Shown: positions 45,850 to 55,850 of the stretch, piece by piece
Numbering within the stretch: the stretch's first letter is position 1
Layout: every line of letters starts with the position of its first letter
Assembly: GCA_963377175.1 (NCBI GenBank)
Contig: CAUJNA010001418.1
Span: forward strand, 17,424-81,423
Direction of reading: 5' to 3'
DNA: 64,000 nucleotides
Source: Effrenium voratum
Lineage: Eukaryota; Sar; Dinophyceae; Suessiales; Symbiodiniaceae
Program-made: the position numbers and the translations under genes
Notes under the pieces: model-generated
Seen by the model: the letters and a program-made list of their open reading frames with translations, nothing else
Databases searched by the model: none
Told to the model about the DNA's origin: nothing

Positions 45850-46077
45850 TCAAAATAAAGAATAACTACATAAATTTAAGGCAGGTAATTTATAATATAT
45901 TTTATCTTTTTTACATTCATTAACTTTTTCTAATTTATTTATTATTGCTTTCAATGAATTTATTTGTAGAATATCAATTCTTGACATTTCACTTATCGTA
46001 TTAACATCTATATCTTTTATTACTTTAATAGCCTCTTCATCATCAATTTCTACTGGTTTTGATTTACTTGAACCCAT
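45850..46077 (-). CDS. Small protein with N-myristoylation-like start
   Basis: 75 aa starting MGSSKSK. Gly2, Ser at position 6 in the plus-Met count and nearby Lys fit an N-myristoylation signal. The remainder is predicted helical with no motif. It follows TATATAATG immediately, like the structural genes, so late expression and a membrane-associated role are possible. Function unknown. Confidence 0.6.
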   Translation of the reverse strand: MGSSKSKPVEIDDEEAIKVIKDIDVNTISEMSRIDILQINSLKAIINKLEKVNECKKDKIYYKLPALNLCSYSLF

Positions 46078-46088
46078 TATATATAATA

Positions 46089-46895
46089 TTATTTAGATTT
46101 TAATTTTTCAAAATTGAAATGTTGGTTTTCTTCTTCTTCATCTTCGTCTTCAGTTGGTGCTGGTATTTCTGTTGGACTTTCAGATGAAGAACTATGAACA
46201 GTAATAGGTGGAGAACTATGAACACTAATAGCTTCATTTGATGAATTGCTACCGCTACTTTGTGCATTTCCTGCTGTTATTTGATTAACTAAATCTGCGA
46301 TATTTATTGTTGTTGCAATTGCGCTATGTGATAAGTTTAATATTATATCTGCTACTGTAGCGCCGTTGTGTAGCATTATTTCTATCATTTTTGTCAGTTT
46401 GAATCTTTTTTCTTCGTCGCTGTCATCCTCATCTGGTGGTTTCTTTGGCGGTGGTTCTGGCGGTTTGTTGTTGTCAAGCATTTCAGTAAAGGCTGACACC
46501 ATTGCGTCGCGTTGGTTTTTCAGTGTTTGTGTTGCCTGTGTTCTTGTTGGTTCATTTCTTTTGTATGTGTTGTGCCAAAAGTTTTTAAGCATTATTTTAA
46601 ACATATTGTCTTGGTTTTCCTTTACCTTAAACGCTTCAAATGTCACATTTAATGGTTGGTCTGTATCATTGTATAACTTGTCGTCAGTCTCTCTGGTTTC
46701 TGTGGCGATTGTATCTGTGTTGGTTGCAATGTCAATAAATTCTCTCGGTATGCCTTTTTTCATCAATTTCGGTGGTTGTATTGTTGTTGAAGTGTTTGGT
46801 TTCATTAGGTTATGTATTGAAAAACTGTCGTCATCATATGTGTCATTGAATTTCTGCTTCTTTCTTTTCAGTATATTTTTCGTTAATATTATCAT
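46089..46895 (-). CDS. PLV protein of unknown function, probably virion-associated
   Basis: 268 aa. A Lys-rich start, then a PPEPPPKKPPDEDD segment near residue 150, a hydrophobic helix-like stretch (IMLHNGATVADIILNL) and a Ser-rich, Glu-rich C-terminus. It lies 17 bp after the stop of nothing else and just downstream of the 326-aa gene on the same strand, in the capsid block. No enzymatic motif. Confidence 0.65.
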   Translation of the reverse strand: MIILTKNILKRKKQKFNDTYDDDSFSIHNLMKPNTSTTIQPPKLMKKGIPREFIDIATNTDTIATETRETDDKLYNDTDQPLNVTFEAFKVKENQDNMFKIMLKNFWHNTYKRNEPTRTQATQTLKNQRDAMVSAFTEMLDNNKPPEPPPKKPPDEDDSDEEKRFKLTKMIEIMLHNGATVADIILNLSHSAIATTINIADLVNQITAGNAQSSGSNSSNEAISVHSSPPITVHSSSSESPTEIPAPTEDEDEEEENQHFNFEKLKSK

Positions 46896-46912
46896 TATTA
46901 TTATTTATATTT

Positions 46913-47893
46913 TTATTTCTTACCATTGCCCTTAAAACTTGCCTTGAGTTCTTCTATTCTACCTTTGCCTAAATTTACTATCCACCCGCCATTATCAATA
47001 GTGTCTAAAATCATATCTACTAAATATTCTTTGTACGTTCTCGCCTTGCCTCTGCCTTTGTGTTTCAATTCTTCTTGTATTTCGTTTTCTTGTGGCACTT
47101 GAATTCCTCTTAAATAAAATAGAAATTTAATATCATCTACTGTTAAATTAGGGTTGTTTTTCCAGTAAGCAGGACTAATATTATTATCTATTGTTGTTTT
47201 GAATACTGGATATAATGGTAATGGTGGTGGTTGCTGTGGCGTTGAACTTGATGCTCCTGTGGCTTGATATTCTACTTGGGCATCATCTCCGCCTGAAATT
47301 GGCGAACCTTCGTATTCTAATACTGGGAGATTATCCGGTACTGTTCTTGTTGTTGCCGATGGTGCTGATTGTCTATTGCCTAGCATTCTTTGAAAAATTG
47401 TTCCACCCATTTCTCGTAAGTTTGATGCCATTGCTTGGCTCACTTCATTTACTCTTTCTTTTGTTGCTGTGGTTAGTTCTTGTAGCCTTGTATCTACCAT
47501 TGCCTCGTGTTGTCTTGTTGTTTGTAGCGGTGTGGAAAAATCATATTCATCTTCTATTGCTTCTGCGTTTCTGGTTAATGGTGTGTCAGCATTCATCCTA
47601 TGCACTGCATAAGTGTGCCCGTTTCTGCGTGCTTCTTGTTTCATCATTGCCTCTCTCATTTGTCTGTCTAATATTCTCATCTCTTGGTCTTTCAATAATT
47701 CTAAATGGTCGCTTCCATCAAAAAAACTACCCTGTGGACTTGCTTTAAAAAATGTAGCATCTCTGTTTGGTAATTTTCCCGTTATTAAATCATTTTCGCC
47801 AATTAGACCTACAATTTCTTCATAAGTGGGGCGTCGTTTCAATCCAAATTTTGCATATGGGTTTATTAATTCTAAACTTGCTGTAGTTGCCAT
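46913..47893 (-). CDS. Conserved-looking PLV protein, probable minor structural protein
   Basis: 326 aa. The N-terminus (RRPTYEEIVGLI, then NRDATFFKASPQGSFFDGSD) resembles a protein I recall as common beside PLV capsid genes. The middle has a coiled-coil-like stretch (TRLQELTTATKERVNEV), a Pro-rich linker (QQPPPLPLYP) and a basic C-terminus. Lies directly downstream of the capsid gene cluster on the same strand. The structural role comes from position, not from a domain. Confidence 0.65.
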   Translation of the reverse strand: MATTASLELINPYAKFGLKRRPTYEEIVGLIGENDLITGKLPNRDATFFKASPQGSFFDGSDHLELLKDQEMRILDRQMREAMMKQEARRNGHTYAVHRMNADTPLTRNAEAIEDEYDFSTPLQTTRQHEAMVDTRLQELTTATKERVNEVSQAMASNLREMGGTIFQRMLGNRQSAPSATTRTVPDNLPVLEYEGSPISGGDDAQVEYQATGASSSTPQQPPPLPLYPVFKTTIDNNISPAYWKNNPNLTVDDIKFLFYLRGIQVPQENEIQEELKHKGRGKARTYKEYLVDMILDTIDNGGWIVNLGKGRIEELKASFKGNGKK

Positions 47894-47939
47894 ATTTATT
47901 ATAATAATAGTTAGATTATTAATATTATTATAATAAATT

Positions 47940-48257
47940 TTAAGTAAATGTTAATTTTTCCAGCTCCTTAATTCGTTTTTCTAAATGCTCCTTCGTCGAA
48001 TGTGGTAGATTTGGGCGATGTAGTTCCATTGTTAATCTGTCTAATTCATTTTGATAATTTGCTCTGGCGTGTCCTTCTTGAATGTGTTTTCTAAATGCTA
48101 CTGATGCTTCCTGTGAGTCTCTTAACTTCATTTGTTCGTGTAGATGTTTTAGATATTCATTATCTTTTAAATCAAATGGACTATATTTAATTTGTGAGGA
48201 TTGTAAAAATATCTTACCTTTATTTTTCTTATTATTTCGTTTATGAAATTTATACAT
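47940..48257 (-). CDS. Small basic PLV protein next to the major capsid gene
   Basis: 105 aa from the ATG at 48257, which directly follows AAATATATA as at other late genes. The frame is open to an ATG at 48290 that would overlap the capsid stop. Basic N-terminus (FHKRNNKKNKGK) and a helical, charged C-terminus (LHRPNLPHSTKEHLEKRIKE). Function unknown. Confidence 0.6.
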   Translation of the reverse strand: MYKFHKRNNKKNKGKIFLQSSQIKYSPFDLKDNEYLKHLHEQMKLRDSQEASVAFRKHIQEGHARANYQNELDRLTMELHRPNLPHSTKEHLEKRIKELEKLTFT

Positions 48258-48282
48258 TATATATTTATCATAGATTTTAATT

Positions 48283-49884
48283 TTAATCATAGAGCAGACT
48301 TCCGGATTCGCGTAATTCCAGAACAGACTCCGAAATCATATGCACAAATAATTCTCGCACATCTTCATTATCTGTCAGTGCTCTGTTGCTTCCTTTCAAT
48401 TTAAAAACGAGTAAACCTCCCATTTTAGTATTCTGTCCAGTAAAATTAGTGTCTGCCATTTTCTCAAACGATATACCAATAACGAACTTGTCTTCTCTGT
48501 AGCGTTTATATGAAATGCTAAAGGCGTCTTGGTCAGGGTTCAAATAGTGTAATGTTCGTCTTAAATAATATGCAGTTTCTGCCATTGATTGACATTCAAA
48601 CTCTGGATATTTCTTGTTGTTGATTTGTAATTGCCACGTTAAGTTTAAATCTGAATTTTGAAAGCCCTTTCCTTGGTATGTCGCGCGATCAGCTCCATCT
48701 GGATCAGGACCATCAAAAATACGAGAATTAATCATCGGATTGTAAAAATAATTCCATCGCTTGTAAAGGTAGTTGTCTTGTCTGTAATAATCAGTATTTT
48801 GTGGGTCAGTTCCTGCTCTTGGTGGGCGATATAGTGTAATGAAACAACCATTCAATTTAGAAGCGGATTTAACAATATTCATATTAATTTCATTTCCTGC
48901 CGCGTTGAATGATTGTGTCATAGTGTGACACATTGGAAAAACTAATTTCAAACTTTGACCCTCTAACAAATGTTTCACTATGTTATTATTGACCGTATTG
49001 TCTAATTGAATTACCTCGGCTCTTATAATTACGTTATTCAATTCCCACTGCGTTGAAGTATCGCCGGTTGTGAAATAGTAGCCGTATTTGTCAGTATATG
49101 TGTTGTTGATTAAATCCCCCGCTGCATCACGAGTAGCAAATGGTGTAATTACTGGTACGTGCTCATCCGATACAATTGTAAATTCCAGTTCAAGCGGAGC
49201 ATATCGTAAAGGTAAATAATAATTGCTTTCTAACAGTCCACACACCGGTTTATGTCCTAATCTCATATAACCATTAGCGCCGGGTATTCCTGCAACTGAA
49301 TGGCGGGTATATCGTGCTGTTAAATCGCCCCAATTATTATGATCTCCCGCGGCGACTAACACATCATCTGGTGCTGTTCCAGTAGTTCCTCGTTCATTAT
49401 TAGCATCAATAAATTCTGCTAATCCAGTAGCATATGTGTGTCGCCAGTCATCATCCCAGCGAGGATTAGCGCTACTTTCTAAATCGTCCATATCTCTAGC
49501 ATCTTGACTTTTAAAGGAATTATACAATTCACAGTGCCTATTGTATTCAATAATATCCTGAACCTGTTGTCCGCCTACTGTGCATCTATAACGACTGAAG
49601 AAGGATGATAAATTTCCTAACGGGCGTAAAAAATGACTTCGTGTTCCGTCAGTGTTTTGAAGATTTGCAAATAAACGAATACTTGATAAATCAATATATG
49701 TGTTGTCTTCTCCTGATATATGAAATCTAATATTTTTGTTTCCTGCATTTGGATTATAAACATTACTACCCGACGGAAAATAATTAACGTGTCGTCTGTC
49801 TGTGATGTATTGTGCTGTTTCTGGAAGTCCAAAATTTAACGAATTAATCATTGTAGTTTCACTTTCTGCAATTATATTATCCAT
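48283..49884 (-). CDS. Major capsid protein, double jelly-roll type
   Basis: 533 aa, the usual size of PLV major capsid proteins. Recognisable stretches include the N-terminal YFPSGSNVYNP region, VGGQQVQDIIEYNRHCELYN, YLPLRYAPLELEF ending the first jelly-roll, and the C-terminal tail ESVLELRESGSLLYD. It forms the trimeric capsomers of the icosahedral shell. The gene is intact and is preceded by ATATATAAGTAATG, the TATATA-type start context shared with other structural genes. Confidence 0.93.
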   Translation of the reverse strand: MDNIIAESETTMINSLNFGLPETAQYITDRRHVNYFPSGSNVYNPNAGNKNIRFHISGEDNTYIDLSSIRLFANLQNTDGTRSHFLRPLGNLSSFFSRYRCTVGGQQVQDIIEYNRHCELYNSFKSQDARDMDDLESSANPRWDDDWRHTYATGLAEFIDANNERGTTGTAPDDVLVAAGDHNNWGDLTARYTRHSVAGIPGANGYMRLGHKPVCGLLESNYYLPLRYAPLELEFTIVSDEHVPVITPFATRDAAGDLINNTYTDKYGYYFTTGDTSTQWELNNVIIRAEVIQLDNTVNNNIVKHLLEGQSLKLVFPMCHTMTQSFNAAGNEINMNIVKSASKLNGCFITLYRPPRAGTDPQNTDYYRQDNYLYKRWNYFYNPMINSRIFDGPDPDGADRATYQGKGFQNSDLNLTWQLQINNKKYPEFECQSMAETAYYLRRTLHYLNPDQDAFSISYKRYREDKFVIGISFEKMADTNFTGQNTKMGGLLVFKLKGSNRALTDNEDVRELFVHMISESVLELRESGSLLYD

Positions 49885-49902
49885 TACTTATATATGATAA
49901 AC

Positions 49903-50130
49903 TTAGATTTTATTTTTTATTTTTATATTTTTCTTATGTGGAAGCATTGTAGTAGAATTGTTTGAAGTTGTATTTTTTATAGTATTTATTAGATAATTAT
50001 TTTTTGTATCAACTATATCTTTTAAAGTATCATAATCTAAATGTTTATATTGTTTATCGTATTTTGTAGGTTCTTTTGTCAGTTTCTTTTCTAATGGAAT
50101 TTTGTTTTGCTTGTCTTTATTTCTAAACAT
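49903..50130 (-). CDS. Small Lys/Asn-rich PLV protein, unknown function
   Basis: 75 aa between the capsid gene and the 147-aa gene, same strand, spaced 12-18 bp. Lys/Asn/Thr-rich with a basic C-terminus (HKKNIKIKNK). No motif. Support comes from gene packing only. Confidence 0.5.
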   Translation of the reverse strand: MFRNKDKQNKIPLEKKLTKEPTKYDKQYKHLDYDTLKDIVDTKNNYLINTIKNTTSNNSTTMLPHKKNIKIKNKI

Positions 50131-50141
50131 TATTATTAATA

Positions 50142-50585
50142 TTATTGAGATAATGTTAGTTCAGTTATACGCTTTATACAATCTTCTAATTCGTCTCTAT
50201 ACTTATACAAATAACTTAAATCATCTTCATCTAATGGAATTTTATTTTCTTCTTGTTCTTTTAAAAAGTCGGTATAATCAACTCTACTATAATCTGTATA
50301 ATGTATTTTGTTATTTTCTGGATGTAATTTTAAATATTCATTTTCATAATTAATAATTTCACTATACATGCCTATTATAAGTCCTTCAATATTACCTTTT
50401 CTGTAGTATAAATGATTTAAATCATTGCTTTCGTGCTCTTCCTTATCTTTATTTAACACTTCCTTGCCACAATGCCATTCGTATTTACTATTTGATATTT
50501 TGTATTCTTTCTCTTTCTCTCGCTCTATCAATTTTTCATAAGCATATTCAACATCATTGTCCCATTTCTCAGCATCAATACTCAT
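50142..50585 (-). CDS. Acidic helical PLV protein, unknown function
   Basis: 147 aa, Glu/Tyr-rich, starts MSIDAEKWDNDVEYAYE. It is preceded by a TATATATATA run ending just before the ATG. No recognised family. Part of the leftward late cluster. Confidence 0.6.
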   Translation of the reverse strand: MSIDAEKWDNDVEYAYEKLIEREKEKEYKISNSKYEWHCGKEVLNKDKEEHESNDLNHLYYRKGNIEGLIIGMYSEIINYENEYLKLHPENNKIHYTDYSRVDYTDFLKEQEENKIPLDEDDLSYLYKYRDELEDCIKRITELTLSQ

Positions 50586-50657
50586 ATATAAGTTATATAT
50601 ATATATATTTATTTATTTATTGTTCCGGTGTTGAATTAGGATTGAAACGCGAAGCAT

Positions 50658-51383
50658 TTAACCCGAATTATCATTCGGGTTGAACCCATTAGAAATATCA
50701 GTAGTAGGATTAATTTCAGTCATACCTTGTCCTGTCCAATTATTGAAACTGTGTTTGTCTAATAAATTATTGCTTTCTATTTCTCCAGTTATTGCCGCGT
50801 CATCGAACATTGCTATAGGATCTCCACGATTTCTAAATCGTAAGTGTCGCGGGTTTTTCTGCTGGTTAGTTCCTGATACAAAAGGTGATGAATAAACAGT
50901 ACTAGCATATTTGTTGCCGTGTCTGTTGTTGATTTCTTGAACAACGGATGAACCGAGGCTATGTCCAACAATTCTATTCACATCTGGATTTTTCCTTAAT
51001 TCTTCCATAGCGTCTTTATATCTTTCGCTTAATTGAACATTATGAGTAGGAATAAAAAACAAATCTGCAATTACATCATTGACTTTGTGATTTAGTCCCG
51101 TTTTAGCACCAGTACCACCAATATATAATGTGTTGCCTATTCTTGTTATTCCATTCACATTTGAATACGCGGCGTCTAAACCCTTGACATCATCAATTTT
51201 ATTTTTATTTTGAACATTGATTTCTTCAGCATATCGTGTTTTATGTTTCATTATTTGCTTATCAAAATGTTTATTGAAACCTCCTATTTTGTCTTCCAAT
51301 TTCTTTTTATGGTTAAAAAATACATCTTCTATTAAATCCTTACCTGCAGTATATGCCTTATCACTTGCTACACCTGCCATCAT
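50658..51383 (-). CDS. Lipase-like alpha/beta hydrolase (class 3 lipase type)
   Basis: 241 aa from the first ATG at 51383. The nucleophile elbow GHSLGSS (G-x-S-x-G) is flanked by hydrophobic strand VNRIV. Downstream Asp (FRNRGDPIAMF) and His (LDKHSFNNW) are in place for a catalytic triad. N-terminal helical part residues 1-80. Lipases of this kind occur in some PLVs and large algal viruses and may act on membranes at entry or exit, which is inferred. The frame stays open about 20 codons upstream with coding-like sequence but no ATG, while an ATG in another frame lies at the TATATATG near 51440. A one-base loss near the true start is possible. Confidence 0.8.
   Translation of the reverse strand: MMAGVASDKAYTAGKDLIEDVFFNHKKKLEDKIGGFNKHFDKQIMKHKTRYAEEINVQNKNKIDDVKGLDAAYSNVNGITRIGNTLYIGGTGAKTGLNHKVNDVIADLFFIPTHNVQLSERYKDAMEELRKNPDVNRIVGHSLGSSVVQEINNRHGNKYASTVYSSPFVSGTNQQKNPRHLRFRNRGDPIAMFDDAAITGEIESNNLLDKHSFNNWTGQGMTEINPTTDISNGFNPNDNSG
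50660..50681 (-). terminator. Hairpin at the 3' end of the lipase gene
   Basis: AACCCGAAT and ATTCGGGTT form a 9-bp stem with a 4-nt loop, overlapping the last codons of the lipase gene. A 3'-end or RNA-stability element is plausible. Confidence 0.45.
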
Positions 51384-51537
51384 TTGCGTCGGCGTCCTGC
51401 CTTCTATAGCACCTAATAATATTGTCGTCCAATCATATATTATTAATAGATATTTTTTAAATTATCTATTAATAACAATAATTTCAAAGTAATTATCAAT
51501 AATAATTATATTATAATTTCTATTGTATATTATATTT

Positions 51538-52392
51538 ATGAGTGATAGATTAACATATAAAAAAATATATGTTGATAGTGCTTACAGATTATCAGAAAGC
51601 AATTCTACCAGCGACTTTATTATAGAACTTGACCAAAACTTTGAAATTCCGCCAAGAACAAAAATGTTCGTGACAGAGTGTTCATTCAGCACTCCGTTTT
51701 ATACAACAGAGAAGGGCTTTTATGAAAGGTTCTATATTATGTTGTATAATAGTTCCAATGTCTTATTAAGAAGCACTGCCGTTGATGTATCCGGTGAAAT
51801 TTATTATGCCAAACAATTATCATTTAAAATACAATCAGAATTAAACGCGGCATTTAATGATATTGCACCTGACTTATTCTTAACAGTATATGGACAAAGC
51901 GAACGCAAAATGGAACTTAAATTAAATGACCCTCTAAATTACAAAATCAAAATACCTACAGATGAAGAATTAGAAACTTATGTAAATGACAAATGGAACA
52001 GAGGACAGTTTGAATATGACAACTTGAGACCAAAGTCTATTAACTATTTATTAAGTAATTATATTGCCTATGATCCTGCGACATCTTGGTTAAGTGGATA
52101 TTTTAATTTAGTTCCTTTTCAGAATATATACATAAATTGTCCTCAATTAAGCGATTATAAATATTCAGCACCTAACAATTTCAGCAGTTCAGTAATTAAA
52201 AAAGTTCAAATCAATCAACAACTTGGCGGAGTTATAACAGATTTTACAGCGCCCATATATGCAGATTTTATTGATGTAGGCGGTAAAAATATTAAGAGAC
52301 TACACTTTAGAATAACAACTTCAAGAAACGAGTTAATTGATTTTCATGGCGTTCCCATTTCTTTTAGCATTCTCTTTCAATTAGATAATTGA
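51538..52392 (+). CDS. Minor capsid protein (penton, single jelly-roll type)
   Basis: 284 aa from the ATG at 51538, which follows TATATTT. The ORF also contains an ATG five codons earlier, judged less likely. The N-terminal KKIYVDSAYRLSESNSTSDF segment, the FEIPPRTKMFVTE strand and C-terminal FHGVPISFSILFQLD match the PLV/Polinton penton protein that fills the capsid vertices. First gene of the rightward block, divergent from the lipase. Confidence 0.88.
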   Translation: MSDRLTYKKIYVDSAYRLSESNSTSDFIIELDQNFEIPPRTKMFVTECSFSTPFYTTEKGFYERFYIMLYNSSNVLLRSTAVDVSGEIYYAKQLSFKIQSELNAAFNDIAPDLFLTVYGQSERKMELKLNDPLNYKIKIPTDEELETYVNDKWNRGQFEYDNLRPKSINYLLSNYIAYDPATSWLSGYFNLVPFQNIYINCPQLSDYKYSAPNNFSSSVIKKVQINQQLGGVITDFTAPIYADFIDVGGKNIKRLHFRITTSRNELIDFHGVPISFSILFQLDN

Positions 52393-52506
52393 ATAACCAA
52401 CCTAAATATTAATATTTATATCAAATTATTAATATTAATATTTCTCAATTTGTCCATATAGACAAAATATATAAAACATATAGACAAAATATATAATATA
52501 TTATAT

Positions 52507-53064
52507 ATGTCAGAAGTTGAACCTGAAATTACAAATACAATTGAAGCAGACGAGCCAGTAAATGAATTACCACCAATTGAAGAAGAAGCACCAAAGGCAG
52601 AACCAACAATAGAACCAACACAAGAAATAAAACCTGTAGAACCTCTTAAAAACAACTCAAAAACTCAAGCGCGTAATGAAAAGAAAATAACCTGTCCAAA
52701 ATGTGCCAAAACTTTAACATTAAAATCTTACAGATACAGTCACGAACGCAATTGCCAAGGACCATTAGAATCTAAACCCATAAAGCCTAAACCCAAAGCA
52801 GTTCCAATAGCAAAACCTCAAAGGATAGATCATGAAGTAGCGTACAACGAAGAAAATCAACAACCACAACCGCAACAAAATACTATAATAGCGAACACAC
52901 CACCCCCAAGAAGAATGCAACCACAACCGCCTCCAAACCCGCTACAAAATATAGCACAGCATTACCAATTATTGCAAAATGAATATTTGAGACAGAAGCA
53001 AGAAAAATACAATGCATTAAATAAAGGTATATTTGGTTCAAGAGGAAAAAAAGATAGAATATAA
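52507..53064 (+). CDS. Pro/Glu-rich protein with one C2H2-like zinc finger
   Basis: 185 aa. Acidic, Pro-rich N-terminus, then CPKCAKTLTLKSYRYSHERNC (a C-x2-C...H-x3-C finger, residues about 62-82), then a Pro/Gln-rich region and a basic C-terminus (FGSRGKKDR). PLVs and giant viruses often encode such a finger flanked by low-complexity sequence. Follows TATATTATATATG. Role unknown. Confidence 0.65.
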   Translation: MSEVEPEITNTIEADEPVNELPPIEEEAPKAEPTIEPTQEIKPVEPLKNNSKTQARNEKKITCPKCAKTLTLKSYRYSHERNCQGPLESKPIKPKPKAVPIAKPQRIDHEVAYNEENQQPQPQQNTIIANTPPPRRMQPQPPPNPLQNIAQHYQLLQNEYLRQKQEKYNALNKGIFGSRGKKDRI

Positions 53065-53092
53065 TTATTTTATAACCTACTATATAATAATT

Positions 53093-55362
53093 ATGTTTTC
53101 AACATTATCATTGGATGGCTCAAGCAGAATTATAGCAAGCGAATTAGTATTAATAAATTGAACAGAACCATCAACCTTAAGCAGTGTTTATGCTACAAAG
53201 CAAGAATTAGCAGATACAGCAGGTTCATTAGGCGGAGGTTATACAATTGAAGAAGTTGATGCACTGATATTAGCACAAAAAAATAAGATAGATGCAAACA
53301 TATCAGCAATATCAGAAATTAACGCAACATCAGCAACAATGTTTGACGAACAAGTAAATCAAAATATAACAATCACAAGTAATTTTAATAATACTACTGC
53401 TTACGGACTTACAATAACTTCAATACTACCGACTATATCAGCAAATACAACTAAACTTGACACAAATGCTAATGATATTAGTTCCAATACATTTTTAATT
53501 AGTGGTTTTAACAATAGTATTAGTTCCAATTCATCTTTAATCACAGGACATAATAATACATTAGCATCACATTTAGCAGTATTAACAACACACGATAGCA
53601 ACATAGCAACAAATACAAATGGAATAACAATATTAAATAATACAGTAGGTAGTAATATGACTTTTGTTAATAGTCATCAAAACACAATAACCTCGCATAT
53701 ATCATTAATTGACACAAATATTAATAACATAACAGGACACGGAAACACAATATCAACGATTTTAACAGATATAGCAGATTTACAAGCAGGAGCGGGTGCT
53801 TCTTGGACTACAGCCGAAAAAAACAACTATTCAAGCAGATGTATCAACATTATATACAAACGATACTAATTTATTCAATACTAACACTGCTTACAGTAAT
53901 ACATTTGCTTCAATTATATCAGATAATAATATACAAGATGTATTAATAACTCAAAATTCAAACACAATAAATAGTTTAATATCAGCAGATTTACAAAAGT
54001 TAGATAAAACAATCACAACTGCGCAAACGGTAAACTCTCCATTAATACTTAGTTTAACAGATAATACTAATCCAATTTTTAGAATTCAAGATGCTGTAAG
54101 TAACCAACGCTTAGAATTTAAAAGAGGTTGTCAGTTGGACTCGTATCAAGGTTTAACAGGTGCTACACCTTATAGATTATGGTTGGGATGGAATACAGGA
54201 GATGTTATTATTGGAAGACCTAATAATGCTTCAAGAATTACGATTAACGGTAATGTTCACACTTCATACAATTTTGCTCAAGCACATGGAACATCATATT
54301 TTGAAGGTGCTGTTTATATGAAAGGTAATTTATTTACAAATAATGATTTTTCAACAGATATTAAAACTAAAATTGATAATTTAGACAATGCATTAACTCC
54401 ATATTTAGAAACACATACCCCATCTGCAACAGAAGGTTTTTATATTCATCATCCTAATTTTGTTGCTTGTAGTATTGGCGATATAACCAATGCTTCTAAC
54501 CAATATTTTATGTGCGACGGTGCTGTATCAAAAACCATATTCAATAAAGCAGTTGATGTATTAGGTGATGTATATACAAACGGCGATTTAACAATGGTTT
54601 CTGGTAAGAAAGTTGAAGTCAATCAGGTTCAGTCAGTATCAGGAAATACTTTATTATTACAAAATTCACCGAGTGGCAATGTTCAATTTGGCGACACTTC
54701 AAAACTAATAATTAATAATGCTGAAATGTATCTTGATACAAACGATTTAGTAATCAGGAATAGCAACACTTCAAACTCTATTAATTTGGTTGTTGGATTA
54801 TCTGCAACATATGCTGATAATAAAATTATTTTGAATAGTGGAAGTAATAGCGAATTACGAGGCGACTGGACTATTGACGGTGACATGACTCTTGGAATTG
54901 CTCATAAAATGAATTTGAGACATTTAAATAGTGATGCTGTTTTAAGATTAGAAGCATCAACAACTATTGATAGTTATATTGATGGCACTAAATATTTACA
55001 ATTGGATGATACTCAATTTTCATCATTCAATGGATTTAATTTAAGTAGTGATAAGAGACTGAAAGATAATATAGAAGATGTAGAAGATGACACTATAAAT
55101 ATGGTAAAAAAACATTAAGATTAAAACATTTGTTAAAAATCAAAAAACTAAAAAAACTGAATTAGGATGGATTGCTCAAGATGTTCAACAATACACAAAT
55201 CCTAAATATAATATTGTAAATGAAACAGGAGAATACTTAACAATGTGCTATGACAGAATGGCCTGTATTAGTTGGGATGCTTTATCAAAACTAATCCATC
55301 GCGTAGAATATTTGGAGAACGACGTCTTTAAAAAGAAAAATAAAAAAGACAAGTCTAAATAA
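53093..55362 (+). pseudogene. Fibre-like protein with C-terminal S74-type intramolecular chaperone, frame disrupted
   Basis: Starts MFSTLSLDGS at 53093. A TGA at 53159-53161 interrupts the frame, which then stays open to about 53820. A one-base excess in an A7 run there shifts the frame, and a one-base loss in the A run near 55105 shifts it again. The continuation ends at a TAA, 55360-55362. The N-terminal third is a Thr/Asn/Ser repeat (ITSHISLIDTNINNITGHGN) typical of trimeric fibre shafts. The C-terminal part has SDKRLKDNIEDVED and, after the shift, LGWIAQDVQQ, hallmarks of the endosialidase-type (peptidase S74) chaperone that trims itself off phage and algal-virus fibres. Likely host-attachment role. 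Confidence 0.75.
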
Positions 55363-55414
55363 TATTTATGCGAGAAGTGATATTAAACTTCAAAAATAAA
55401 AACATTTAGTTTAA

Positions 55415-55443
55415 AAAATCTTGTAAAATGTATTTAAAGAAAT
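55415..55443 (+). promoter_or_regulatory. Putative early promoter motif (variant)
   Basis: AAAATCTTGTAAAATG followed by TATTTAAAGAAAT, 28 bp before the ATG at 55471. Differs from the consensus in the first bases and the length of the A run. Confidence 0.6.
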
Positions 55444-55470
55444 ATAAAATATAATATAATATTTAATATA

Positions 55471-55752
55471 ATGAGTATTAAACCTGAAGATATGACATTA
55501 GAACAAATCAAGGAACAACTGGCACTATATAATAGATTGTATTATCAAAAAAGACGAGTAGAAAAAGACTTTATGGAAACCAAGAGAGCAAGTGCTATCA
55601 GATATAATAGGAGAAAGAAATTAGACAAGATGGCAGAAAATGGAGAAATTAATTTAAAAGATATTGATTATGAAAATAAACCAGAAGATTTACAGAATAC
55701 AAAACCCAGAAAATATAAGGCACAAACATATAAAGTTATAACAGTTGAATAA
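55471..55752 (+). CDS. Small basic helical PLV protein, unknown function
   Basis: 93 aa, strongly charged and helical (LEQIKEQLALYNRLYYQKRR...), with an Arg/Lys patch RYNRRKKLDK. A DNA-binding role is possible from charge only. It carries the early-type motif, unlike the structural genes around it. Confidence 0.6.
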   Translation: MSIKPEDMTLEQIKEQLALYNRLYYQKRRVEKDFMETKRASAIRYNRRKKLDKMAENGEINLKDIDYENKPEDLQNTKPRKYKAQTYKVITVE

Positions 55753-55850
55753 ATAATATCTATTAAAATTTCAATATTTTAAGTAATGTTTATTAAAATT
55801 TATATATTTTAATAAATATTTGGTGCATTTTTTGGTTTTTAGGTTTTGAA

